Origin: Verrucomicrobiaceae bacterium
GTDB lineage: Bacteria; Verrucomicrobiota; Verrucomicrobiia; Verrucomicrobiales; Akkermansiaceae
Reading direction: 5' to 3'
Assembly: GCA_027486655.1 (NCBI GenBank)
Contig: JAIXOR010000082.1
Coordinates: 1 to 41,147 of the forward strand
DNA: 41,147 nucleotides
The notes beneath the pieces were generated by a model. That model worked only from the letters and a program-made list of their open reading frames with translations, did not search any database and had not been told where the DNA came from. A program made the position numbers and the translations under genes. This document shows positions 7,373-16,700 of this stretch, one piece after another (the first letter of the stretch is position 1; each line of letters begins with the position of its first letter).

Positions 7373-9700
7373 TCAGTCGCGGACGAGGGGTTGTGAGCTG
7401 GAGAAATCGCCTTCGAAGCAGACGCCGAAATCTTTCGAGTAGTTGAGATCGGTGGAGATGAGGACGTGAAATTGATCGTCGCGAAGAGCCTCGAAGGAAC
7501 GGATGTTTTCGTTGCGGAGGCGTGGGGGGATTTGGACGGTGTAGCGTTGGATTCCTCGGAGGAGTTTGCGGTGTATCGGGATGGTAGGGTTCCGTAATTG
7601 GGCGATGAGGTCGCGAGCTTTTTCATCGAAGGGGATGATGACAGGGACTTGGTAGTCATCGATGAGTTTGAAATTTTGAGCGACGGTGGCGTATTGGAAT
7701 TTGAGCGGGAGGGCTTTGTCCCGGCTATCAAGGCGAAAACTTTCGGTTTCAAGGATACCTTTGGAGTCCCAGCGCTTGCTCTGCTGATAGTAGTAGAGAT
7801 CGAAGTAGTGATGGATGGCCTTTTGGCCGAGGAGGTCGTCGGGATAGATGTCCAGGAGTTGGTGGGCGACTTGGGCGGTTTCGCGAAAGTAGGTTTCGCC
7901 TTTCTGGTCTTCCGGCTTGAAGATGTAGGTGTGGCCCATGGCATGGCGGCCGTTACGGTTGCAGCGGCCTGCGGCTTGGGCGATTGAGTCGAGACCGGCG
8001 AGAGCGCGATAGACGACCGGAAAATCGACATCGACTCCGGCTTCGATGAGCTGGGTGGAGATGACCCGTGTGGACAGTCCTTCGAGGAGGCGGGAACGAA
8101 TTTCCTGAAGAATCAGGAAACGATGCTCAGGGCACATCAGGGCGGAAAGGTGATAGTTGCCTTCGCCTTTCGGGAGCATTTGGAAGAGCTGTTGGGCGTG
8201 CTTGCGTCGGTTGACGATGCAGAGGACCTGAGAATGCTCGTCGAGTTTCCCAGCGATCGCAGCATCGGTGACATCGCCGAGGGTGTGGAGTTCTACCCGG
8301 TTTAGAGCGGAGAAAAGGCTCCGGGTGTCGCAGATGATTTCCCGGCAGTTTTTCAGGCCGATTGTGAAATCATTCTCATGATAGTGAATGGCCGGTTGGG
8401 TGGCGGTGCAGAGGACTGCAGTGGTGTGGTAGTGATCGGCGAGTTCCTGTAGGATGCGGAGGCAGGGGCTGAGGTAATCGACGGGAAGGGTCTGGGCCTC
8501 GTCAAGGATGACGACAGAGTTGGCAATGTGATGGAGTTTGCGGCAGCGGGAAGTCTTGGCTGCAAAGAGGGATTCGTAAAACTGGACCGCGGTGGTGATT
8601 ATGATGGGGGCATCCCAATTTTCGGCGGCGAGGCGAGATTGTTCGGTTTCCTTTTCCGGAGCGAGCGAAGAGTGATGCTCGATAAGCGGCGTGAAAGCAT
8701 CGCTTTGGAGTGGGGCTATGATGTCGCGGATGACTTGGGCGTTCTGCTCGATGATCGAGGTAAACGGGACAACGTAGATGACGCGATGCTGGCCGTGAGC
8801 GATAGCATGGCGGAGGGCGAAGCTGAGGGAAGAGAGGGTTTTTCCACCACCGGTGGGAACTGTGAGTGTGAAGATGCCGGGGGCTTGGGTGGCAGCGGCG
8901 CGGCAGTTTTCAACGACGGTGCGCCGCTGGAGGTTGACTGCGTCGGTTGAATCTGGTTCTGGAAATGAGTCGATCCTTGCGTCGATGAGATCGGCGAGGA
9001 GTTTAATGGCGTTTTTGGGGATTTGATTTCGTAAATTCGTTTGGCCAAGATTCATAAACGCCTCGGTGGCGAGAAAGTCGGCGTCGACCAAGCAAGAGAA
9101 GATCATGCGGGTGTAGAGACTCAGGCTAAATGCATTGTTGGAAAGGAAGGGTGGTGGTTTTGCGATTGGCTTAGAGTCGATTTCAGTGGGGATGTGACCT
9201 AGCAGAGGAAGGTCAGACTTGATAAGGCGTGCAGCCTGGCAGGCATTGTTGGACGTGGCGTCGAGAAGGCCAGAGTGGTGGCCCGCGATGGGGTAGGCTA
9301 GGAAGTGGCCGAGCACGGGATGTGCTTTGACAGCGTGCTGGGCACCAGCGGTCGAGTGGTCGATTTTTCCGGAAATCTCATCCGCGTGTGGATCCGCTTT
9401 GGATTTCAGGTAATCCTGCCATTCTGGGGCGAATTTTCCCAGGTCATGCCAAAGGCCGGTGAGGTATCCCCATTCCCGGGCTGCCTCGCGGCTAGTCCCG
9501 GGTGGAAACATTTCCGAGGCAAATTTGGCAGTCCACCAAGCGACTTTGTTGAGGTGGCCGTGTTTGGGGTCCATTGCCTCGCATTTCTGGCAATTCTCGC
9601 GCTGGCATTCCGCTTCTCCGTCACCGAATGGCGTGAAGAGCGATTCCCATGTTGATGGGTCGCTCGGGTGCGCTGGGTGAGTATGTGCGAATGCAGTCAC
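7373..9700 (-). CDS. cas3: Cas3 helicase-nuclease (type I-C)
   Basis: This 775-aa protein unwinds and degrades target DNA recruited by Cascade. The N-terminal HD nuclease shows LTGLWHDLGKFAPEW with H85-D86 and GHHSG at about 140-144. The SF2 helicase shows Walker A TGGGKT (283-288), DEAQ (400-403) and a late motif VI region QAAGRCNRNGR. Before the HD block is an insertion with C32-x4-C37-x2-C40 followed by H47 and H49, possibly a metal site. The predicted start is a GTG at 9700, because no ATG lies upstream in frame. It is the first gene of the cas operon, and the 490-nt gene-free region upstream should contain the operon promoter. Confidence 0.97.
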   Translation of the reverse strand: MTAFAHTHPAHPSDPSTWESLFTPFGDGEAECQRENCQKCEAMDPKHGHLNKVAWWTAKFASEMFPPGTSREAAREWGYLTGLWHDLGKFAPEWQDYLKSKADPHADEISGKIDHSTAGAQHAVKAHPVLGHFLAYPIAGHHSGLLDATSNNACQAARLIKSDLPLLGHIPTEIDSKPIAKPPPFLSNNAFSLSLYTRMIFSCLVDADFLATEAFMNLGQTNLRNQIPKNAIKLLADLIDARIDSFPEPDSTDAVNLQRRTVVENCRAAATQAPGIFTLTVPTGGGKTLSSLSFALRHAIAHGQHRVIYVVPFTSIIEQNAQVIRDIIAPLQSDAFTPLIEHHSSLAPEKETEQSRLAAENWDAPIIITTAVQFYESLFAAKTSRCRKLHHIANSVVILDEAQTLPVDYLSPCLRILQELADHYHTTAVLCTATQPAIHYHENDFTIGLKNCREIICDTRSLFSALNRVELHTLGDVTDAAIAGKLDEHSQVLCIVNRRKHAQQLFQMLPKGEGNYHLSALMCPEHRFLILQEIRSRLLEGLSTRVISTQLIEAGVDVDFPVVYRALAGLDSIAQAAGRCNRNGRHAMGHTYIFKPEDQKGETYFRETAQVAHQLLDIYPDDLLGQKAIHHYFDLYYYQQSKRWDSKGILETESFRLDSRDKALPLKFQYATVAQNFKLIDDYQVPVIIPFDEKARDLIAQLRNPTIPIHRKLLRGIQRYTVQIPPRLRNENIRSFEALRDDQFHVLISTDLNYSKDFGVCFEGDFSSSQPLVRD

Positions 9701-10191
9701 GAGATGGATTCTCCGGTATTCCGGCTACATCAGGGCAGTTGCCTATTGCGCGTCAACAGACCAAATCGGCATTCTTCCGGTTTCGGGCACGATTGGCGTG
9801 GGGCTGTGAAGGGGCGGGGGAGGGATTTGGAGTGCACCGTGCGGGTGTTTCAGTCCGTGCTGCACGGCCTGGCGCATCGGCTGGGAAACGCTTTCGAGGG
9901 GGAGAAGCTCTGTTTTTCAGGAAAAACATGGCAATATCCCATAACCATTGATCAGAACGCGTCAAACGTAAAAATGGAAGGACCGGAAAAATGCACAGGG
10001 CGACTGCATCTGGGGGGATTATCCGGCTTTTTTGACCACATGCCTGTAATCTGCCGTTCCGGTCGTCGATTTCGGAAAGCGAAATCCTCTCAGACCCATT
10101 CCGACAGGGACCCATGAGGTGAAACGAGTGGCGCTGCGGCCGTGCATCCAGCGGGAGGAATTCCCTGTGGATGGATTCCGGTCCCGGAACT
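9701..10191. other. Gene-free region upstream of cas3
   Basis: No credible coding sequence is seen on either strand in these 491 nt. It separates cas3 (start at 9700) from the end of the radical-SAM gene (stop at 10192), both minus-strand, so it must hold the cas promoter and probably the end of the upstream transcript. On the minus strand a weak promoter-like pair occurs: TTGACG at 9960-9965 and TATGGG at 9938-9943 with a 16-nt spacer. It would leave a leader of about 240 nt. A perfect 7-bp hairpin (GATTTCG/CGAAATC, 10068-10086) lies nearer the radical-SAM gene but has no T-run. Both are tentative. Confidence 0.5.
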
Positions 10192-11481
10192 TCACAGTTC
10201 GCCGGAGATGGACGATTGCACGTCTGCTTTCGTCGGCGCGGGGTTTTCGAAGTCGAGTTCGAGTTGTTTGGGCGGGGGCAGGAAACGCTGGCGGAGCGAG
10301 TCGCTGTCGAGTCCTAACAGAGTGGGGGTGTGGTCGGCGGCGATGATGAAGGGGAGGATCTTCTTCATCGAGAGGCGCAGCAGGACGAGGTCGGCGAGGC
10401 GGAGGCGGGTGAAGCGGCGTGCGGCGAGGATGCGTTCCACATTGCGCACGCCGAGGCCGGGGATGCGGAGGAGTTCCTCGCGGGAGGCGCGGTTCACATC
10501 GACGGGAAAGCGCTCGCGGTGGCGGAGGGCCCAGGAGAGTTTGGGATCGAGTGCGAGATCGAGATTCGGGGATTGGTCATCGGCGATCTCGCCCACCTGG
10601 AAGCCATAGAAGCGCAGCAGCCAGTCTGCCTGATAGAGGCGGTGCTCGCGGACGAGCGGCGGCGGCTTGATGGGCAGCAGCGAGGAGGGCTCGGGGATGG
10701 GGGAGAAACCGGAGTAATAGACGCGGCGGAGTTTGTAGCCGGTGTAGAGCGTGTCCGCGCGCTGGAGGATGTGGGCATCGGTGGAATCGTCCGCGCCGAC
10801 GATCATCTGGGTGCTTTGACCGGTGGCGAAGGGCGGTGGTTTCACCGGGTTTTCGGGGTACCTTTTCTCGGCGAAGCGCTCCTCGATCTTGGTTTTGATG
10901 TGGGCCATCGCATCCTGGGTGCGGGCCAGGTTTTTCTCGGGGGCGAGGCGGGCGATGCTGGTCTCGCTGGGCAGCTCGATGTTGATGCTGATGCGGTCGG
11001 CATAGCGGCCGGCGAGTTCGATGAGCGCGGGTGAGGCTTCCGGGATGGTCTTGAGGTGGATGTAGCCGCGGAACTGGTGTTCCTCGCGAAGCTTGCGGGC
11101 GACGTCGATGACCATCTCCATCGTGTGGTCCGCGCTGCGGATGATGCCGCTGCTGAGGAAGAGTCCCTCGATGTAGTTGCGCTTGTAGAAATCGAGCGTG
11201 ATGCGGACGACCTCTTCCGGAGTGAAGCGGGCGCGGCGGACGTTGCTGGAGCGGCGGTTGATGCAGTAGTGGCAGTCGTAGATGCAGTTGTTGGTGAGCA
11301 GCAGCTTGAGCAGCGAGACGCAGCGGCCGTCCGGGGTGTAGGAATGGCAGATGCCCACACCGCCGGTGGAGCCGACGCCGGTGGAGCCGCGCGAGTCCTT
11401 GCGGGCGGCGCCGCTGCTGGCGCAGGACGCGTCGTATTTGGCGGCGTCTGCGAGGATCTCGAGCTTGCGGATCAGTTCCAT
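10192..11481 (-). CDS. Radical-SAM protein of the putative DNA modification/repair type
   Basis: This 429-aa protein has the radical-SAM cluster motif C66-x3-C70-x2-C73 in LTNNCIYDCHYCINRR and a C-terminal helix-hairpin-helix-like DNA-binding segment, SREELLRIPGLGVRNVERIL. This architecture fits the family annotated as putative DNA modification/repair radical SAM protein (rSAM linked to a UDG-like partner, TIGR03916). No UDG-like partner lies beside it here. The start is the ATG at 11481 (MELIRKLEILADAAKYDASC), matching the family; a longer frame to 11649 runs through the preceding gene. Its ATG overlaps the photolyase-like stop by one nucleotide (TGATG), so the two are coupled. The substrate is unknown. 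Confidence 0.9.
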   Translation of the reverse strand: MELIRKLEILADAAKYDASCASSGAARKDSRGSTGVGSTGGVGICHSYTPDGRCVSLLKLLLTNNCIYDCHYCINRRSSNVRRARFTPEEVVRITLDFYKRNYIEGLFLSSGIIRSADHTMEMVIDVARKLREEHQFRGYIHLKTIPEASPALIELAGRYADRISINIELPSETSIARLAPEKNLARTQDAMAHIKTKIEERFAEKRYPENPVKPPPFATGQSTQMIVGADDSTDAHILQRADTLYTGYKLRRVYYSGFSPIPEPSSLLPIKPPPLVREHRLYQADWLLRFYGFQVGEIADDQSPNLDLALDPKLSWALRHRERFPVDVNRASREELLRIPGLGVRNVERILAARRFTRLRLADLVLLRLSMKKILPFIIAADHTPTLLGLDSDSLRQRFLPPPKQLELDFENPAPTKADVQSSISGEL

Positions 11482-12956
11482 CAGAGGGTGGCGAGAAAGG
11501 AGTCCGCGGCGTGGCGGTGTGCGGATTGTTTCGAGGCGGGCATCTTCTGCCAGGTGCGCGCCATCATGGACAGGCGCGGGTTGGAAAGAAAGAAGTCCGT
11601 GTGATCGGCGATGAAGGTCCAGAACAGGCCATCCCAGACCTCGCACCACGGGCCCTTCGATTCATCGGACATTTTCAACACGTAGTTGGATCCTGATAGA
11701 TAGGGTTTGGTGGTGAAGGTGCCGCCGTCCGCGAACTGGGACATGCCATAGACGTTGGGGACCATGACCCAGTCGTAGGCATCCACGAACAGTTCCATGA
11801 ACCATCGGTAAACATCGTCCGGCCGGATGCGGCAGAGCAGCATGAAGTTTCCCAGCACCATGAGGCGTTCGATGTGATGGCACCATCCATCGGCCAGGAC
11901 CTGGCGGATCACGCGGTCCACGGGCGGGATGCCAGTGGTGCCGTCGTAGAACGAGGCGGGCATCGGCCGCTCGAAGTTCCAGTAGTTCCTCGTGCGGATG
12001 GCGTTGCCGCGGTGCTGATAGATGCCGCGCATGAACTCGCGCCAGCCGATCACCTGGCGGATGAAGCCTTCCTTGGAGTTCATCGGCACCTCGCGGCGGA
12101 GCACGCGTGCGACCACATCGGCGGGATCGAGCAAGCCGAGGTTGAGCATCGGGGTGATGGCCGAGTGGTAGAGCGTGGCGTGGCCGGTGGAGATCGCGTC
12201 CTCGTAGAGGCCGAAGTGCTCGAGGCGTTCGTCGAGGAAGCGGTCGAGCCACACGGAGGCATCTTGGCGGGTGACGGGCCAGCGGAATGAGCCGGTGTTT
12301 CCGGGATTCCCGGGGTAGCGGCGCTCTACATAGCCGGCGGCTTCGCGGGTGAACTCGTTCGCCGGAGCAAAGGGCTCGGGCGGGCAGACATGCCGTTTGG
12401 GAAGACGGGCGCGGTTTTCCGTGTCGAAGGACCAGCGTCCACCGGTGGGGGTGCCGTCGGGATCCACGAGGATTTCCATGCGTTTGCGCTGCGCCTCGTA
12501 GAAGCGGGCCATGAAGGGTTTCTTGGGCCTGCCGGTGTGGTGTTGGAGGAAATCCGCGGGCGTGAGGAAGTTCGGTGAGTCATGAACGACAAGCTCCAGC
12601 CCACGGGCCGCGGCCAAGCGGCGGATGCGCCGCAGCTGGAGGTCATCGACCGGATCCGCGACATGCAGGGTGCGGACGGCCTTTGGAATCGCGGCATCGA
12701 GCAGCGCGCCGGCTTCCGCCTGAGCTCCCACCGGGCATTCGATGTAGCGGACCTTGTGGCCGTCCTCTAACAACTCCGCCTCGAAGGCCTTCATCGAGGC
12801 ACGGTGGAGAAGCAGTTTTTTCACGTGGACCGTCATCGGCCAGTGCGGGTCGTTGCCGAAAACCAGCGGATCTTCCAACAGAACGACCGTCCTGCCCGCG
12901 GCGATGGCCGGATGCGGGCGGAACAACTGGTGGGGGTAAACGAGGGCTGCCTCCAT
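11481..12956 (-). CDS. Cryptochrome/photolyase-family protein (PhrB-like) without the usual Fe-S cysteine loop
   Basis: This 491-aa flavoprotein of the bacterial (6-4) photolyase/FeS-BCP type (deoxyribodipyrimidine photolyase-related, COG3046) has an N-terminal antenna domain (about 1-130). Its FAD domain contains STGHATLYHSAITPMLNLG, IGWREFMRGIYQ and GWCHHIERLMVLGNFML. In Agrobacterium PhrB four cysteines hold a 4Fe-4S cluster. Here C359 is present, but the loop that normally carries two close cysteines reads MSDESKGPWCEVWDGLFW (429-446) and holds only C438. A complete cluster therefore seems unlikely. It starts 5 nt after the dehydrogenase stop and is translationally coupled to the radical-SAM gene. 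It would repair UV photoproducts or act as a photoreceptor; the sequence does not decide which. Confidence 0.92.
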   Translation of the reverse strand: MEAALVYPHQLFRPHPAIAAGRTVVLLEDPLVFGNDPHWPMTVHVKKLLLHRASMKAFEAELLEDGHKVRYIECPVGAQAEAGALLDAAIPKAVRTLHVADPVDDLQLRRIRRLAAARGLELVVHDSPNFLTPADFLQHHTGRPKKPFMARFYEAQRKRMEILVDPDGTPTGGRWSFDTENRARLPKRHVCPPEPFAPANEFTREAAGYVERRYPGNPGNTGSFRWPVTRQDASVWLDRFLDERLEHFGLYEDAISTGHATLYHSAITPMLNLGLLDPADVVARVLRREVPMNSKEGFIRQVIGWREFMRGIYQHRGNAIRTRNYWNFERPMPASFYDGTTGIPPVDRVIRQVLADGWCHHIERLMVLGNFMLLCRIRPDDVYRWFMELFVDAYDWVMVPNVYGMSQFADGGTFTTKPYLSGSNYVLKMSDESKGPWCEVWDGLFWTFIADHTDFFLSNPRLSMMARTWQKMPASKQSAHRHAADSFLATL

Positions 12957-12961
12957 GGGTT

Positions 12962-13657
12962 TCAGAACGTGCGGACCGAGGAAAGTCCACCGTCCGGCCG
13001 GAGGATCTGGCCGGTGATGAAGGATGAGGCGTCCGAGAGCAGGAAGGCAACCAGCGCGGCGACGTCTTCCGGGTTGCCGACCTGCTGGAGCGGGTGGCGT
13101 TTCGCGGAGGCCTCGCGTTTCGCCTCGGAGTTCAGTAGGGTGGCTGCCAGCGGGGTGTCGGTGAGGGACGGGGCGATGACGTTGACGCGGATCTTGGGAG
13201 CGAGTTCGGCGGCCAGGGACAGCGCGAGCCCCTCGACAGCGCCCTTCGCGGCGGCGATGGAAGCGTGGAAAGGCATGCCTTGGGCGGTTGCCACGGTGGA
13301 AAACAGGACAATCGATGCGGACGGAGCAGCCTTGAGTGCGGGCAGGGCGGACTGGATCGCAGAGACGGCCCCGAGCAGGTTCACATGCAAGTCGTGGAGG
13401 AAATCCGCGGCCGTCAGGCGATGGAAGGGTTTGAGGGTGATGCTTCCCGGGAAATAGATCAGACCGTCCAAGACTGGCGGAAGATCGAGAGGCGCGGGAT
13501 TTTCCGCGTCGAAGGGAAGAACCGGTATGTCCAGTTCCGCAAGAGGCGAAGGGTTTCTGGCGGCGGCGGTGAGCCGGTCTCCACGGCTGGCGAGAAGGCG
13601 GGCTGTGGCAAGTCCGATCCCGGAATTGCCGCCGATGAGCAGGGAGCTGCGTAACAT
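12962..13657 (-). CDS. Short-chain dehydrogenase/reductase lacking the catalytic Tyr
   Basis: This 231-aa Rossmann-fold protein starts at the ATG at 13657 (MLRSSLLIGGNSGIG); the in-frame extension upstream has no family similarity. The nucleotide-binding motif GGNSGIG is at 9-15 and a catalytic-type Ser is at about 120 (VLFSTVATAQG). The usual Y-x3-K is here I134-A-A-A-K138 (HASIAAAKGAVEGL), so the proton-donating Tyr is replaced by Ile (codon ATC). The C-terminal segment NPEDVAALVAFLLSDASSFITGQILRPDGG is typical of the family. It is first in the operon with the photolyase-like and radical-SAM genes and is divergent from the macroglobulin gene. It may be non-catalytic or act on an unusual substrate. 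Confidence 0.9.
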   Translation of the reverse strand: MLRSSLLIGGNSGIGLATARLLASRGDRLTAAARNPSPLAELDIPVLPFDAENPAPLDLPPVLDGLIYFPGSITLKPFHRLTAADFLHDLHVNLLGAVSAIQSALPALKAAPSASIVLFSTVATAQGMPFHASIAAAKGAVEGLALSLAAELAPKIRVNVIAPSLTDTPLAATLLNSEAKREASAKRHPLQQVGNPEDVAALVAFLLSDASSFITGQILRPDGGLSSVRTF

Positions 13658-13738
13658 GCGGGAACTTGTGCGGCGATTCCCATCCGTCAAGCTGCCGAAA
13701 GGTGATTTTTCTTCCAAGGAAATCCGCTTTCGCGTGTC

Positions 13739-16700
13739 ATGATCCCTGCAATGAAAACCTTGGCTTGCCTCTGCTTCGCCGTTTTTCTTTCGTTTCCCAT
13801 GATGGCGCAGGATGTCACCACCCTCCGGAAAGAGCGGGACAAGCTGCAGCAACGCGGGATGTGGCAGGATGCGCTGACGTTTTATCGGGAGAAACTCCTG
13901 CCTGTCTCGGACGCTGAGTCCGGTAAGGATCTAGAGAAAGCGGTGGAGTCCGTTCGCCAGCTCGGAGCATGGGTGGAGTTCGATGGTCTGGTGGAGAAAG
14001 CGGTTGCCGAGCATCCGACGAACGCCGGATTGCTGAAGGAGGCTGCGGAGGCCTATCAGAATGCGCCGCATGCCGGGCGCTTGATCGCCGGGGAATTCGA
14101 GCGCGGGAATGGAGGGGGATTCAGGGGCAGGCGTGGCGGGATGATGCCATCCGAAGTGCCGGAGGCATCGGCAGGGTCTTCGGTGGAGACCGAGTATCGG
14201 GATTACATCCGTGCGCTGCAACTGCTGGTCGAGGCGACGAAGCACGCTGCGGATGATCGCGGGAAATGGGATGCCTGGCACTCGGTGGGCGAGGTTCTTT
14301 CCGGTGACGAGTCGTGGAAACTTCAAACGCTCACGCCGCTCGACAAACTGCCCGAGTGGGGTGAACCCGGCCCGGACGGCGGAACGGAGGGGGCGCCGTG
14401 GGCGAAGGATGGCCCGGTGCTGTACGAAGTGCCTTCGTCCTGGGAGGCCGCCAAAAACGACGGCGAGCGCTGGCGTTTCGCCCTGGCGGAGCAGAGCCGC
14501 CTTACTCCGGATCTGGCATACATCCAGGTGCTGGAATTCGCGCGTTTTTCATCGTCCCAGTTTGGCACGGAGACCTTGTCGGAATTCGGATGGGCGCGGG
14601 ATGTGGATTCGGACAACGCGAAGGGCATTCTCGAAATGGAAACGCTCGCCGAGGACGAGTGCATCGCAAAAACCTCGGACGGCGTGCGGCGTTTCAAGCT
14701 GCCCGCGTCGCAGCATTTCATCGCGCTTTACCGCTCGACCATGGACCGCTCCGAAGCCGCGGGCGACGAGCTCGTCGAGGTCTTCCTCAACCGCCGGCAA
14801 TATGACAAGGCCCGCGAGGCGCTGGAGCAAACCATCGCCAAACACGGCCCCGGCAGGGACAACGAGCGCAAGGATCTGCTCAAGCAGATCACCGGCAACT
14901 GGGGGCGCTTCGAACCTGCGGAAACGGTCGCCGCAGGCAACAAACCGAAGCTTCCGCTCGTGTTCCGCAACGCCACGGGCATCACTCTCACAGCCGCTCC
15001 GGTGGACATGGAGGAGGTGCTCAAGGACACCCTCGAATATCTCAAGAGCAACCCCGGCGAGATGGACCACGAGCGCATGGATCCCTCGCGGATCGCGAGC
15101 CTTCTCATCTCGGGAAAACGCGGCAAATACATCGGCAAGGTGGAGCAGGAGTGGGAGGCGAAACTCGCACCTCGTGACAAATACCGCGACACCCGGACGG
15201 AGCTGGAAGTCCCGGTTTCGAAAGGCGGTGCCTGGTGGATCACCGGGAAAATCGCCGATGGCAATGAGTTTCACACACTCGTCTGGATCGTCGATTCCGT
15301 GCTCGTCCAGCGCAGCACCGGTGGCAGGCTGCAATGGTGGGTCGCCGATGCCGAGGGCGGAGCGCCGGTGGCGGATTGCGACATCGAGTTCTTCGGCTAT
15401 CAGGTCGAGTATCTGGAGCGGAAACTTCCGTTAGGCCGCCGCATCAACGTGAAGTGGCGCGAGTTCGCCCGTAAGACGGACGCCGATGGGAAAACATGGC
15501 TCAAGCCCGGCGATTGGGATCAAAACCACCAATGGATCGCCATCGCACGCAAGGAGGGACGCAGCACCGCATTCTTCGGCTTTCAGCCCTATCATGTGCA
15601 GGAGGCGGAGTGGGACAACGGCAACCGCGACCTCAGCTATGGCATCAGCGATCGTCCGCTCTACAAGCCCGGCGATACGGTGCATCTCAAGTTTTTCCTT
15701 CGGAACGTCGGCTACTCCGAGCCCGATGACTCCCGCTGGGCAAATCAAACCGGCACCCTGATCCTTCGGAACGGCCGGGGAGAGGAGGCGATGAAAATCG
15801 AGAACCTCAAGACCGACGCACTCGGTGCGGTGGAGACCGAAGTCATCATTCCGAAGGACGCGCCGCTGGGACGATGGAGCGCCATCTATCAGGTCGAAAA
15901 CCGCATCGCCGCCACGGTAACGTTCCAGACCGAGGAATACCGCAAGCCGGAGTATGAAGTGAAGGTGGAGGCCCCGTCCGAGCCGGTGACGCTGGGCGAC
16001 AAGTTCACCGCCACGGTGAAAGCCAGTTACTTCCATGGGTCTCCTGTTAGAAACGCGGAGGTCGAGATCATCGTGAAACGCGAGTCGCTTGACGAGCGCT
16101 GGTTTCCCGGATGGCGCTGGGACTGGCTCTATGGTCCCGGTGCATGGTGGAATGGCGTGGACGCCTCATGGCATCCCAACTGGAGGCGCTGGGGCTGCAT
16201 CCCTCCCAACCCGCCCTGGTGGGAGGGCGACCGCTGGACGCCCGACGAACTGGTGCTGAAACAAACCGTATCCATCGGCGAGGACGGCACGGCCAAGGTG
16301 GAGATCGATACCGCGCCCGCGAAGCTGGTTCACGGCGACATGGATGCGAAATACCACATCGAGGCCCGCGTGACGGATGCCTCGCGCCGCGAGGAACGTG
16401 GCACGGGCTCGGTGATCGCCGCGCGCAGGCCGTTTGAAGTCGTCGTCTGGACCAACCGCGGCTACGCGAAGTCCGGCGATGCGGTGGAGGCCACCGTTTC
16501 CGCGGCCACGCTCGCCGGAAAACCGGTCGTGGGCGCGAAGGGCAAGTTCACGATCTATCAGCTCGTCATGGGCAAGGACGGCAAGGTGGAGGAGAAGGAA
16601 ATCCAGTCCTGGCCGGTGGAAACGGACGCCGAAGGAAACGCAAAGCAATCCTTTGCCGCGCCGCCGACCGGACAATACCGGGTGGCCGCAAGTCTCTCGT

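Noticed and set aside
11484..11649. N-terminal 56-residue extension of the radical-SAM protein
   Set aside because: It lies within the photolyase-like coding sequence and the family start is the ATG at 11481.
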